From DASZHJ01 sp035541215 (lineage in GTDB: Bacteria; Pseudomonadota; Alphaproteobacteria; ATCC43930; CGMCC-115725), in NCBI GenBank assembly GCA_035541215.1, contig DATKNV010000063.1:1-40572 (forward strand): a DNA stretch of 40,572 bases, read 5' to 3'. The notes beneath the pieces are model-generated. The model was given only the letters and a program-made list of their open reading frames with translations. It did not search any database and was not told where the DNA came from. The number at the start of each line of letters is the position of its first letter. Position 1 is the first letter of the stretch. Below are positions 16,997-24,690 of this stretch, piece by piece. The position numbers and the translations under genes were made by a program.

Positions 16997-17521
16997 ATGC
17001 TACGCCTTTTCGTGGGAATCGGATTGCCGCCGGAGCTGAAGCTCCGGATCTCGCTCATTTGCTCGGGGGTGCCGGAAGCGCGCTGGGTCGATTCCGGGAA
17101 CTTACACCTGACGCTCCGCTTCATCGGCGAGGTCGACGAGGGCCTCGCGGGCGACATCGACGCGGCGCTCCTGCGCATCGAGCAGCCGCGCTTCGAGCTG
17201 ACCCTCGCGGGGGTCGGCCAGTTCGGAACTCGCATGCTCTGGGTCGGCGTCGAGAAGAATCCGCCGCTGCTGCAGCTTCAGGGCAAGGTCGAGAGCGCGC
17301 TGCAGCGGTTGGGCCTGCCGCCGGAGGGACGGCGCTTCACGCCGCACGTGAGCTTGGCGCGCCTCAGGCCGCCGCTCGGGCCGAAATTGCAGGCGTTTCT
17401 CGGGGAGCATGCGCTCTTTCGAGCGCCCCCCTTCGAGGTCAGGGAGTTCGCGCTCGTTGCGAGCTACCTCAGCAAGAGCGGCTCGATCTACGAGGACCAG
17501 GCGGAATACGCACTACGCTGA
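16997..17521 (+). CDS. thpR: RNA 2',3'-cyclic phosphodiesterase (ThpR/LigT)
   Basis: This 174-residue member of the 2H phosphoesterase family shows both HxTx-type motifs, 'HLTL' (His37, Thr39) and 'HVSL' (His117, Ser119), roughly 80 residues apart as expected. It opens 2',3'-cyclic phosphates on RNA ends; the E. coli enzyme can also join tRNA halves in vitro. The start ATG at 16997 gives the canonical 'MLRLFVGIGLPPELK'. It is the last gene of the tesA-FIST run. Confidence 0.93.
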   Translation: MLRLFVGIGLPPELKLRISLICSGVPEARWVDSGNLHLTLRFIGEVDEGLAGDIDAALLRIEQPRFELTLAGVGQFGTRMLWVGVEKNPPLLQLQGKVESALQRLGLPPEGRRFTPHVSLARLRPPLGPKLQAFLGEHALFRAPPFEVREFALVASYLSKSGSIYEDQAEYALR

Positions 17522-17542
17522 TCGCGCGCGTCCGATCGGATC

Positions 17543-17698
17543 TCAAAGCGGCAGCACGGCGCCGCTTCCGCCGGGAATCACGTTGAGCACCGTGTTCGCC
17601 AGGCCCAGAAACGCAAAGGCCAATGCGACCGCGAGGGCGTTGCCGGGACTCTCGTCTTCGTCATGACGGTAGGAGAGCTTGAAGGTGCGGCGGGACAT
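17543..17698 (-). CDS. 51-residue single-pass membrane protein
   Basis: Translation of the minus strand from ATG 17698 gives 51 residues: a polar basic/acidic start (MSRRTFKLSYRHDEDESPG), one hydrophobic helix (NALAVALAFAFLGLANTVLNV) and a short tail 'IPGGSGAVLPL', then TGA. Codon third positions are strongly GC, matching real genes nearby, and no longer ORF competes in this gap. An AAAGGCAG stretch precedes the start. The N-in/C-out topology is inferred from the charge. I do not recognise the family; it converges on thpR with a 21-base gap. Confidence 0.55.
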   Translation of the reverse strand: MSRRTFKLSYRHDEDESPGNALAVALAFAFLGLANTVLNVIPGGSGAVLPL

Positions 17699-17886
17699 GG
17701 GAGCGCTGCCTTTTGACGAGGGGTCGCGCGCGCCATGTTACGCTTCGGTGATTAAGCCGGGGTAAAGGGCGCCGCCGCCGACATGCTCCCAGACGCGGTT
17801 CGACGCGGATTTCTTGCGTTAGTCGCACGGTTGTGATTCTCTCTTCGAAGCCGACAGCCGTCGGCGCTCAAGGAAAGGGATCAGGA

Positions 17887-18189
17887 ATGGCGACGCAAAA
17901 GGCAGGCACCAAGGCCACGGTGACCGTGAAGCATCTCGCGGCGGCGCTCGCGGAAATGCACGAGATGTCCAAGAAGCAGGCGGAGGCCGTCCTCGGAGAT
18001 TTCGTCGGACAAGTCGTGAAGCACCTTAAAAAGGGTAATCGCATCCGCATCGGTGGTCTCGGCATCCTCGCGGTGCGGAACCGGGCCGCACGGATGGGCC
18101 GCAATCCCGCCACCGGCGAGCCTATCAAGATCAAGGCCAGCAAGAAGGTCGCGTTCCGTGCGGCCAAGGATCTCAAGGAAGCGATCTGA
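17887..18189 (+). CDS. HU-family DNA-binding protein
   Basis: The 100-residue histone-like protein bends and compacts DNA as a dimer. An Ala/Lys-rich N-terminus (MATQKAGTKATVTV) precedes the helical dimer region ('LAAALAEMHEMSKKQAEAVL'). The beta-arm region follows, with 'IRIGGLGILAVRNRAARMGR', the N-P intercalation motif in 'RNPATGEPIKI', and C-terminal 'SKKVAFRAAKDLKEAI'. It differs from HupB in the N-terminal extension, so it is a paralogue rather than the main HU. Ribosome site AGGA lies just before the ATG. It is monocistronic, with a strong terminator at 18237. Confidence 0.93.
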   Translation: MATQKAGTKATVTVKHLAAALAEMHEMSKKQAEAVLGDFVGQVVKHLKKGNRIRIGGLGILAVRNRAARMGRNPATGEPIKIKASKKVAFRAAKDLKEAI

Positions 18190-18236
18190 GCCCTCGGTGG
18201 CGGGCGCGATCAGCCGGAGGGATTCGCGATGCAAGC

Positions 18237-18267
18237 AGGCGGCGCCGGCGACGGCGCCGCCTTTGTT
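18237..18267 (+). terminator. Rho-independent terminator of the HU gene
   Basis: A perfect 10-bp stem (AGGCGGCGCC / GGCGCCGCCT, loop GGCGAC) spans 18237-18262 and is followed by TTGTT, 47 bases past the HU stop codon. It directly abuts the stop of the convergent small ORF at 18267. Confidence 0.82.
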
Positions 18268-18545
18268 CATGCCGGGGCGCGCGGGGCTTTGAAGACGGTC
18301 CCGTCGAGCGTAGTTGCCGTCTTGGCCGAATAGGGCAGGAAACCCCGGCGCTTGATCCAGTTCTCCGTCCATTCTCGGACGGCTGCGGTGTCGGCACCGC
18401 TTCGGCGCCGGCCTGCGCGCAAGCCCGCGAGACGGTCGAGTCGCGCCTGCCGTTCGGGACCGAACGCTTCCGCGAGGAAGCGGCAGAGCCGCGGCGAGCC
18501 TGCTACGCAGCCCATCGCCTGCTGCCTTGATGCGCGAAGAGGCAC
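18267..18545 (-). CDS. Hypothetical 92-residue protein
   Basis: This ORF begins MPLRASRQQAMGC and ends 'FLPYSAKTATTLDGTVFKAP' plus a short tail. It is basic, without membrane segments. The middle ('FLAEAFGPERQARLDRLAGL', 'AAVREWTENWIKRRGFLPYS') looks like natural protein with two amphipathic helices. It converges on the HU gene, whose terminator touches its stop. No family is recognised. The start could also be the ATG eleven codons in. Coding is likely but not certain. Confidence 0.42.
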   Translation of the reverse strand: MPLRASRQQAMGCVAGSPRLCRFLAEAFGPERQARLDRLAGLRAGRRRSGADTAAVREWTENWIKRRGFLPYSAKTATTLDGTVFKAPRAPA

Positions 18546-18607
18546 GGCGCCGTCCGTGGCTCACCTTTGCTTTATCTTCGCGTAAAGGAAAAATATCTTT
18601 GAAACGC

Positions 18608-18624
18608 GGGAAACGTCATTTCCC
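18608..18624. repeat. Inverted repeat GGGAAA-N5-TTTCCC
   Basis: A perfect 6-bp inverted repeat with a 5-base spacer lies in an AT-rich 205-base gap between the hypothetical ORF (-) and the methyltransferase gene (+). The symmetry and position suit an operator for a dimeric regulator. This is inference; six bases of symmetry can arise by chance. Confidence 0.3.
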
Positions 18625-18750
18625 TTATTTACACTGCCACTCCGTTCGTAATAGCGCAGGCGATTGAAATCCTGCCGGTATCTCGATTCGGCGTGATCCC
18701 CTCGGTACGTTGCGCTATGAGTGGCGGCGCACTGCGGTCGGAGGGGGAGC

Positions 18751-19518
18751 ATGGCGTGGGATCCCGCGCAATACCTGAAGTTCTCGGACGAGCGGCTCCG
18801 CCCGGGCTTCGATCTGTTGGCGCGGGTCGGCGAGCTGCCCGCGGGTGCGGTTGCCGATCTCGGCTGCGGTACCGGCGCTCACGCGCGCGCCATGGCGGAG
18901 CGCTGGCCCGAGCGCGCGGTCCTCGGCGTCGACTCCTCGCCGGAGATGCTGCGCCAGGCGCAGGCGACGCCCTCGCGCATCCGGTGGATCGAGGCGGATT
19001 TGCAGCGCTGGACGCCCGAGACTCCGCCCGCGCTCATTTTCTCGAATGCGGTCTTGCAGTGGGTCGACCATCACGACGCGCTGTTGCCGCGCTTCATGAC
19101 GGTGCTCGCGCCGGGCGGCGTGATGGCGCTGCAGATGCCCCGCAACTTCGACGCGCCGAGCCACGCGCTCATGCGCGAGACCGCGGTCGAAGGGCCATGG
19201 GCGCCGCGGCTCGGGCCGCTGCTCCGGCACGATCCCGTGGGCGCGCCCGCGATCTACTACGACCTGCTGGTGCCGCTCGCGAAGGGCGGTCTCGACATCT
19301 GGGAGACGGAGTATCTGCACGTCCTCTCGGGCGAGGATGCCGTGCTCAACTGGGTGCGCGGAACGGCGCTCCGGCCCTTGCTCGATCCCTTGACGCCGCC
19401 GGAGCGGGCGGAGCTCGAGCGTCTCTATGCCGCGAAGCTCCGCAAGGCCTATCCGAAGCGCGCGGACGGGAAGACGCTGCTGCCGTTCCGCCGCATCTTC
19501 ATCGTCGCGCGCCGCTGA
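18751..19518 (+). CDS. tam: Trans-aconitate 2-methyltransferase
   Basis: The 255-residue SAM-dependent methyltransferase matches Tam, which methyl-esterifies trans-aconitate, a spontaneous inhibitor of the TCA cycle. It shows the family start 'MAWDPAQYLKFSDERLRPG', motif I 'VADLGCGTGAHAR', motif II 'LGVDSSPEML', 'LIFSNAVLQWVDHH', 'GVMALQMPRNFDAPSH' and a C-terminal 'LPFRRIFIVARR'. A GAGGGGGAG ribosome site sits just before the ATG. It is followed after 10 bases by the EVE gene, so the two are probably co-transcribed. Confidence 0.93.
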   Translation: MAWDPAQYLKFSDERLRPGFDLLARVGELPAGAVADLGCGTGAHARAMAERWPERAVLGVDSSPEMLRQAQATPSRIRWIEADLQRWTPETPPALIFSNAVLQWVDHHDALLPRFMTVLAPGGVMALQMPRNFDAPSHALMRETAVEGPWAPRLGPLLRHDPVGAPAIYYDLLVPLAKGGLDIWETEYLHVLSGEDAVLNWVRGTALRPLLDPLTPPERAELERLYAAKLRKAYPKRADGKTLLPFRRIFIVARR

Positions 19519-19528
19519 GGGAGGGACG

Positions 19529-19942
19529 ATGCAATATTGGATGCTGAAATCGGAGCCGTCCGCCTATTCCTGGGACAGTCTCGTCAAGGACGGACGCACG
19601 AGCTGGACCGGCGTGCGAAACCACCAGGCCGCCAACAATCTGAGGGCGATGAAGCAGGGCGACCGCGGCTTCTTCTACCACTCGAACGAGGGGCTCGCGA
19701 TCGTCGGCGTGGTCGAGATCGTGCGCGAGGCCTATCCCGATCCCGGCGACGCCAGCGGCCGCTTCGTCACCGTCGACGTGGCGCCGCTCATGCCCGCGAA
19801 GACGCCGGTGACGCTAACGGCGATCAAGGCGACGAAGGCGCTCGCGGAGCTCGCGCTGGTGCGCCAGTCGCGCCTCTCGGTCTCGCCGGTGACGGCCAAG
19901 GAATGGCGCGTCCTCACGAAGCTGGCAGGCATCGAGGCGTGA
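19529..19942 (+). CDS. EVE domain protein
   Basis: The 137-residue PUA-like EVE protein starts 'MQYWMLKSEPSAYSWDSL' and has 'TSWTGVRNHQAANNLRAMK', 'GDRGFFYHSNEGLAIVGVVE' and a basic end 'TAKEWRVLTKLAG'. These are the conserved segments of the YTH-related fold that binds modified bases. In bacteria EVE proteins are thought to recognise modified DNA or RNA. No restriction gene is adjacent, so a housekeeping role is more likely here. Its stop overlaps the Rieske gene start by GTGA. Confidence 0.93.
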   Translation: MQYWMLKSEPSAYSWDSLVKDGRTSWTGVRNHQAANNLRAMKQGDRGFFYHSNEGLAIVGVVEIVREAYPDPGDASGRFVTVDVAPLMPAKTPVTLTAIKATKALAELALVRQSRLSVSPVTAKEWRVLTKLAGIEA

Positions 19943-20274
19943 GCCCCGGCCGCCTCTGCCGCCTCGACGAGATCGCCGATCCCGGCAGCCGCGGCTTCCG
20001 CCTCGGGAGCGGCAGCAAGGCCCGTGCATTTTTCATCGTGCGCCATGGCGGCCGCGTCGTCGCCTATGAGAACGTCTGCCCGCACGTCGGCAGCCCCTTG
20101 GACTGGGTTCCCGACCGCTTCCTCGACATCGAGCGCCGCTTCATCCTCTGCGCGACCCACGGCGCGCTCTTCCGGATCGAGGACGGGTATTGCCTCGAAG
20201 GCCCTTGCGCGGGCAAGGCGCTGATGCCGGTGCGGATCCGCGTCGAGGGCGGCGAGGTTTACTTGGAGGAATAA
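19939..20274 (+). CDS. Rieske [2Fe-2S] ferredoxin-like protein
   Basis: The 111-residue protein starts at GTG 19939. Both Rieske cluster motifs are present: 'NVCPHVGSPLDW' (C-x-H) and 'LCATHGALFRIEDGYCLEGP' (C-x2-H), with a slightly long spacer between them. There is no transmembrane or oxygenase catalytic domain, so it is a soluble electron carrier or a Rieske subunit of an unlinked enzyme. The GTGA overlap with the EVE gene implies translational coupling. Its last 16 bases overlap the convergent DUF1194 gene. Confidence 0.9.
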   Translation: MSPGRLCRLDEIADPGSRGFRLGSGSKARAFFIVRHGGRVVAYENVCPHVGSPLDWVPDRFLDIERRFILCATHGALFRIEDGYCLEGPCAGKALMPVRIRVEGGEVYLEE

Positions 20275-20999
20275 AGCGGCGCAGCCCGTCCCGCGAGAAT
20301 CCCGCGCGCGCGCGTCTCGTTCTCGACGATCTCCCGCACGAGCTTCGCCTGGACGCCTTGCGCGAAGGTCGAATAGTCCTTCACCACCACCATGAAGGCG
20401 CCGGCGCCGCCGACGACGTGCTCCTGATAGTACTCGTCGAGGTACTCGTAATCGCTGAGGATGGCGAGGCCGTTGATGACGATGCCCTTGGCGACGGCTT
20501 CCGCGCGCGCGTCGTCGACGGCGCGGCCCTGGTTGTTGACGCCGTCGCCGGAGACGTCGATCACCTTGCGGCTCGCCTCCACGCCGCTGTCGTCGAAGAG
20601 CGACACCGCGAAATCGAGCGCGCCCGAAATCGAGGTCCAGTCGGTGTACATCCTCGGCGCCTCCAGCATGGCGCTCGCGAAGGCGACGGCGCTGGTCTCG
20701 TCGGAGATGATCGTCCAGTCGATCACCTGCTTCTGATGCCGCTGGCCCGCCCATTCCACCATGGTGACGGCGATCGCCTTGTGCTGGCCGCTGGTGATGG
20801 CCTGGATCACCTCTGGGCTCTTGAAGGCGGTCTCGTAGCCCTCGCGCTGGAGGCGCCAGCGCTCCTCGTTGACGCTGCCGGAGACGTCGATCGCGAGGAC
20901 GAGCGCGAGGTCGACCTTGCGCGTCTCGGCCCAACCCGGCGATGCCAAGAGGAGATAACCCAGTGCGAAGGCGCCGAGCGCTCGACGGAACCGACCCAT
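20259..20999 (-). CDS. DUF1194 (VWA-like) secreted protein
   Basis: The 246-residue protein has a signal peptide (MGRFRRALGAFALGYLLLAS...WAE). A von Willebrand A-type fold follows, starting 'VDLALVLAIDVSGSVNEERW' with a MIDAS-like D-x-S-G-S motif, plus 'TDWTSISGALDFAV' and 'VIDVSGDGVNNQG'. That is the DUF1194 family, found mostly in alphaproteobacteria, with unknown function. A metal-dependent periplasmic adhesion or scaffold role is inferred only from the fold. It converges on the Rieske gene with a 16-base overlap. Confidence 0.92.
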   Translation of the reverse strand: MGRFRRALGAFALGYLLLASPGWAETRKVDLALVLAIDVSGSVNEERWRLQREGYETAFKSPEVIQAITSGQHKAIAVTMVEWAGQRHQKQVIDWTIISDETSAVAFASAMLEAPRMYTDWTSISGALDFAVSLFDDSGVEASRKVIDVSGDGVNNQGRAVDDARAEAVAKGIVINGLAILSDYEYLDEYYQEHVVGGAGAFMVVVKDYSTFAQGVQAKLVREIVENETRARGILAGRAAPLYSSK

Positions 21000-21080
21000 G
21001 GGAGCCCTCCTGCGCCAGAGACGGAGATCACTTCCGCGGCGGAGAGCTTACCACCTTTTGGGGCGCGAGGGGCCGCCTCC

Positions 21081-22502
21081 TCAGAGAACCCGGAAGTTCT
21101 TGAACTGCCAGGGGTCGGATTCGTCGATGTCCTCGGGGAAGAGGCGACCCCGGTCCTTGAGCGGCGTCCAATGGCTGTAGGCGCCCACGAGCTTCCCCAG
21201 ATAGGGCCGCGTGATCTCGAGGATGCGCTCGTGGTCCATCTCGTCGGGCTCGACGACGCCGCGGTCGGGATTCTCGATCGCCCAGATCATGCCCGCGAGG
21301 ACCGGGGCGGTCACCTGGAGGCCGGTCGCGTTGTGATAGGGCACGAGCTGGCGCGTCTCATCGATCGAGAGCACCGAGCCGTACCAATAGGCGCCCTTGG
21401 CGTGGCCCATCAGCAGCACCCCGAGCTCGTCGATCCCCGAGGTGATCTCGTCCATGAGGATGCGCTTCTGGTCCTGGAGGCGCCAATTCTTGCCGCCGAG
21501 CTCGTGCACCGAGAGCACGGCGCTGTCGCAGGGGTGATAGGCGTAATGCACGGTCGGGCGGTAGACGACGCGCTCGGCCTGCCGCACGGTGAAATAGTCG
21601 GAGATCGAGATCGATTCGCCGTGCGTGATGAGGAAGCCGTGATAGGGGCCCTCGAGCGGCGTCCAGCTCCTGACGCGCGTGCTCGCGCCGGGCCGACTCA
21701 GATAAATCGCGCAGTCGCAGCCGAAGCTGTGGCGGCTGCCGTCCGGCGGGAAATGCCGCTCGTGCGAGCCCCAGCCGAGCTCGGCGGGCTGCGAGCCCTC
21801 GCTGACGAAGCCGTCGACGGACCAGGTGTTGACGAACTCGCCCGGCCGCTTCGGCACGCTCGCGACCTGGGTGTCGCGCTCGGCGATGTGGATGACCTTG
21901 ACCCCGAGCTTGTGCGCGAGCGCGCCCCATTCCGCGCGGCCCTTGGGCCGCGGGGAGCCCGCGCCGCAGTCGCGGGCGATGTCGAGGAGCGCCTGCTTCA
22001 CGAAATGCGAGACGAGGCCCGGGTTGGCGCCGTGCGTCACGATCGCCGTCGGCCCCTTGCCGCCATGCGCGCGGCCGAACTCGAGCGCCTGCTCGCGCAG
22101 CCCGTAGTTCGAGCGCTGCGAGGGCGAGAGCGCCGTGTCGGTATAGCCGCCGGGCCAGGGCTCGATGCAGGTGTCGAGGTAGTGGACGCCTTTGCGATGG
22201 CAGAGCCCCATGAGCGCGATGCTCGAGACCTCGACGGAGACGTTGAGGAGGAAGTCGCCCCGGCTCAGCATCGGGTCGAGCACGCTCTCGAAATTCTCGC
22301 GCGTCAGCGGATTGACGATGAATTTGATGCCGAGCTCCTCGGCCTCCTTCCGGCCGAGCTCCTCGGCGGTCACGATGGTGATCCGCTTGGGGTCCATGTC
22401 GATGTGGCGGAGGATCAGCGGCAGGGTTCCCTGTCCGATGCTGCCGAACCCCACCATGACGATGCGGCCGGGATAGGCGAGGTGCTTCTTCGTGGTGGAC
22501 AT
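21081..22502 (-). CDS. hss: Homospermidine synthase
   Basis: The enzyme makes sym-homospermidine from two putrescines (or putrescine plus spermidine) with NAD+, giving the main long polyamine of many alphaproteobacteria. The 473-residue length is typical. It shows the Rossmann motif 'VMVGFGSIGQGTLPL', 'NVSVEVSSIALMGLC', 'YLDTCIEPWPGGY', 'THGANPGLVSHFVKQAL', 'HGESISISDYF' and C-terminal 'AYSHWTPLKDRG'. ATG 22502 has a clear GGAGG site nine bases upstream, deciding the start over ATG 22580. No other polyamine gene is in the window. Confidence 0.96.
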   Translation of the reverse strand: MSTTKKHLAYPGRIVMVGFGSIGQGTLPLILRHIDMDPKRITIVTAEELGRKEAEELGIKFIVNPLTRENFESVLDPMLSRGDFLLNVSVEVSSIALMGLCHRKGVHYLDTCIEPWPGGYTDTALSPSQRSNYGLREQALEFGRAHGGKGPTAIVTHGANPGLVSHFVKQALLDIARDCGAGSPRPKGRAEWGALAHKLGVKVIHIAERDTQVASVPKRPGEFVNTWSVDGFVSEGSQPAELGWGSHERHFPPDGSRHSFGCDCAIYLSRPGASTRVRSWTPLEGPYHGFLITHGESISISDYFTVRQAERVVYRPTVHYAYHPCDSAVLSVHELGGKNWRLQDQKRILMDEITSGIDELGVLLMGHAKGAYWYGSVLSIDETRQLVPYHNATGLQVTAPVLAGMIWAIENPDRGVVEPDEMDHERILEITRPYLGKLVGAYSHWTPLKDRGRLFPEDIDESDPWQFKNFRVL

Positions 22503-22642
22503 CCTGGAGATCCTCCGGCGCGACGGTGGCGAGGGCGAAGACGCTCTAGGGTCCGCCGCGCGGCCTGTCAAGCGAGCCATGAGCGAAGGCGCGCGCCCGG
22601 GTTGACACGCCGCTCCGATTTGCCGAGCGTGCGGCTTCCGCG

Positions 22643-23551
22643 ATGACCCCGGCTCCCTCCGCGCAAGCCGCGCCCACCGTCCACGTCATCGGCGCCACGG
22701 GCCGTACCGGCCTCGCGCTCTGCCGGCGCTTGCGCGCGGAGGGGATCGCCTTCGTCCCGGTCGTGCGCAGCGGCGAGCGCTGGGCGGCGTTGGGCATGAG
22801 GATCGAGCCGCGCGTCGCGGACCTCCGCGACGAGGCAGCGCTCCGGAGTGCGCTTGCGGGAGCCACGCGCATCGTCTCCTGCGCCCACGCCCGTTTCGTG
22901 CCGGAGATCCTCGCGGCGGCACCGCCCTCGGCTCGTCTCGTCCTTCTCGGCAGCACTCGGAAATTCAGCCGCTGGCCCGACGAGCACGGATCGGCCGTCC
23001 TCGCGGGCGAGCGCGCTTTTCTCGCGTCGGGACGGGCGGGAGTCATGCTGCATCCCACGATGATCTACGGCGCCGAGGGCGAGGCCAATGTGCAGCCCTT
23101 GGCGGCGCTGCTGCGGCGCCTTCCGCTGGTGCCGCTCCCCAAGGGCGGACACGCGCTGGTGCAGCCCATCCATCAGGACGACGTGACCCGCTGCATCTGC
23201 GCCGCTCTCGAGCGGGACTGGAGCGGTCCCTCGACGCTGGTGATAGCGGGGCCCGAGGCGATGCGCTATGCCGACTTCGTGCGCGCGATCGCCGCCGCCG
23301 CGGGCCTGCGCCGGCGGCCGATCGTCTCCGCTCCCGCCTGGCTCCTCATGGCGCTCGCGTGGGTCGCCGCTATCGTGCCGGGATTGCCCCGCGTCGAAGC
23401 GGATGCGATCCGCCGCCTGCTCGAGGACAAGGCCTTCGACATCGCGGAGATGCGCCGCCTCCTGCGGATCGAGCCGATCTCTTTCGCCGCGGGCCTTCAG
23501 CGCACGTTCGACGGGGGATCCCCGCGAAGCGGCCGAACCCCGGCCTCTTAA
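22643..23551 (+). CDS. NAD(P)-binding NmrA/extended-SDR-like protein
   Basis: The 302-residue protein has an N-terminal Rossmann fold with 'VHVIGATGRTGLALCRRL' (GxxGxxG type) and 'RLVLLGSTRKFSR'. 'MLHPTMIYGAEGEANVQPLA' is the substrate-domain signature of atypical or extended SDRs of the NmrA/NDUFA9 kind. A hydrophobic stretch near residues 230-250 ('APAWLLMALAWVAAIVPGLP') may touch the membrane. The usual YxxxK is not evident, so it may be a binding or regulatory protein, or a reductase of unknown substrate. It is divergent from hss. Confidence 0.82.
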   Translation: MTPAPSAQAAPTVHVIGATGRTGLALCRRLRAEGIAFVPVVRSGERWAALGMRIEPRVADLRDEAALRSALAGATRIVSCAHARFVPEILAAAPPSARLVLLGSTRKFSRWPDEHGSAVLAGERAFLASGRAGVMLHPTMIYGAEGEANVQPLAALLRRLPLVPLPKGGHALVQPIHQDDVTRCICAALERDWSGPSTLVIAGPEAMRYADFVRAIAAAAGLRRRPIVSAPAWLLMALAWVAAIVPGLPRVEADAIRRLLEDKAFDIAEMRRLLRIEPISFAAGLQRTFDGGSPRSGRTPAS

Positions 23552-23743
23552 TGAAGAAGGACACCGCAGTCTCAGGGTTTTCCTGGATTGGCGGTTCGTC
23601 AAGGCTCCGGTACCAAGGAGAGAGTGCGATCACGCCTTACCCGTTTTGGGTCATTCGGAAAATCCTTCGGCTAGGGTCTATTTGCTTCAGCGGAGCGCTG
23701 GCGGGTTCGAACCTTGCCTTCATCAAGAAAGGGAAACACGGCC

Positions 23744-24538
23744 ATGCGAGCGTCGAAATACCTTCCGATCTTTGCGGGCTTGCTGATAGGCCTCGTGCCG
23801 GCAGCCGCAGCGATCGCTCAGGACAACACCCCCACGGTTTCGATCGAGACGACCTCCTTCGCGCTGGGCATCGGCGGTCAATCCGGCGAAGGCAAGCTCA
23901 ATCTCCCGAACCTCGGGACGAATTGCAGCTATTCGTTCAAAGTCAGCGGCTTCGGCGCGGGACTCCAGGTCGGCATCTCCCGCGTGGACGCGGGCGGACC
24001 GGTCAAGGGCCTGACGCGGCTCGAGGACTTCCCGGGCGACTACAGCGCCGTCCAAGGCGAATCCACCGTGATAGTCGGCGGCGGCGGAATGTCGCTCAAG
24101 AACAAGAAGACCAACATCGTCATGGATCTGAGCTCCCGGACGGCGGGCCTCGGCCTGGGCATCGGAGCGCAGGGCATCACCATCAAGATGACCCTGCCGC
24201 CCCAGAACGCGCCGCGCTGGTTCGTCGTGGAGTTCGGCTTCAACAAGGACTGGGTGAGCGACGACGCGCGCACCAAGCTCAACCAGCTCGTCAATGCCTG
24301 GAAGTGCCAGTTCGTGAGCTTCGAGGTGGTCGGCCATTCCGATACGGTCGGCAAGGAAGATCAGAAGCTCGAGCTCTCGGAGAAGCGCGCGGCGTCGGTG
24401 CGCGACTATCTGCTCGGCGCCGGCATCGTCGCCGGGCGGATCACGACCCGCGGCGCGGGCGCGAACGAGCTCCAGGTGCAGACCCCGCAAGGCGTGCGTC
24501 TCCGCGACAATCGCGTCGTCGTGGTGACGGTGAAGTAA
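23744..24538 (+). CDS. OmpA-domain secreted protein
   Basis: From ATG 23744 (264 residues) a signal peptide (MRASKYLPIFAGLLIGL...AIAQ) leads into a Gly-rich beta region (about 30-155) and a C-terminal OmpA-like domain (about 160-264). That domain shows 'FNKDWVSDDARTKLNQLVNA', 'FEVVGHSDTVGKEDQKLELS', 'KRAASVRDYLLGAGI' and 'GANELQV'. Such domains bind peptidoglycan non-covalently. The canonical N-R-R-V ending is changed to DNRVVVVTVK, so binding could be altered. The N-terminal region is not a standard 8-strand barrel that I recognise. A terminator follows at 24562. Confidence 0.88.
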   Translation: MRASKYLPIFAGLLIGLVPAAAAIAQDNTPTVSIETTSFALGIGGQSGEGKLNLPNLGTNCSYSFKVSGFGAGLQVGISRVDAGGPVKGLTRLEDFPGDYSAVQGESTVIVGGGGMSLKNKKTNIVMDLSSRTAGLGLGIGAQGITIKMTLPPQNAPRWFVVEFGFNKDWVSDDARTKLNQLVNAWKCQFVSFEVVGHSDTVGKEDQKLELSEKRAASVRDYLLGAGIVAGRITTRGAGANELQVQTPQGVRLRDNRVVVVTVK

Positions 24539-24561
24539 CGCCGAAGCGCCCCTAGTTCGGG

Positions 24562-24598
24562 TGCGGCCCCGCCGGGACCGGCGGGGCCGCATTCGTTT
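24562..24598 (+). terminator. Rho-independent terminator of the OmpA-domain gene
   Basis: A perfect 13-bp stem (TGCGGCCCCGCCG / CGGCGGGGCCGCA, loop GGAC) spans 24562-24591 and is followed by TTCGTTT. It lies 24 bases past the stop codon and separates this gene from the exporter locus. Confidence 0.88.
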
Positions 24599-24690
24599 GC
24601 GCCGTTTATCGCGCTAGGAGCGGCTTGGCGCCGGCGTGCGCCCCCGCGCGCGCCTTTCCCTTTCATCGACTTTTCTATAAAGATTCCCTC

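Noticed and set aside
18561..18752. 63-residue minus-strand ORF upstream of tam
   Set aside because: Composition follows the AT-rich intergenic patch, there is no ribosome site or family-like segment, and it overlaps the tam start.
22602..22607. TTGACA as a sigma-70 -35 box for the gene at 22643
   Set aside because: No acceptable -10 hexamer occurs 16-18 bases downstream.
20190..22646. 818-codon plus-strand ORF across the DUF1194 and hss region
   Set aside because: It is the antisense shadow of homospermidine synthase and DUF1194; high GC removes stop codons on the opposite strand.
23690..23716. tRNA-like T-arm (GGGTTCGAACC) before the OmpA-domain gene
   Set aside because: Only the T-loop resembles a tRNA. 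The stem needs two G-U pairs, and no acceptor, D-arm or anticodon arm can be folded around it.
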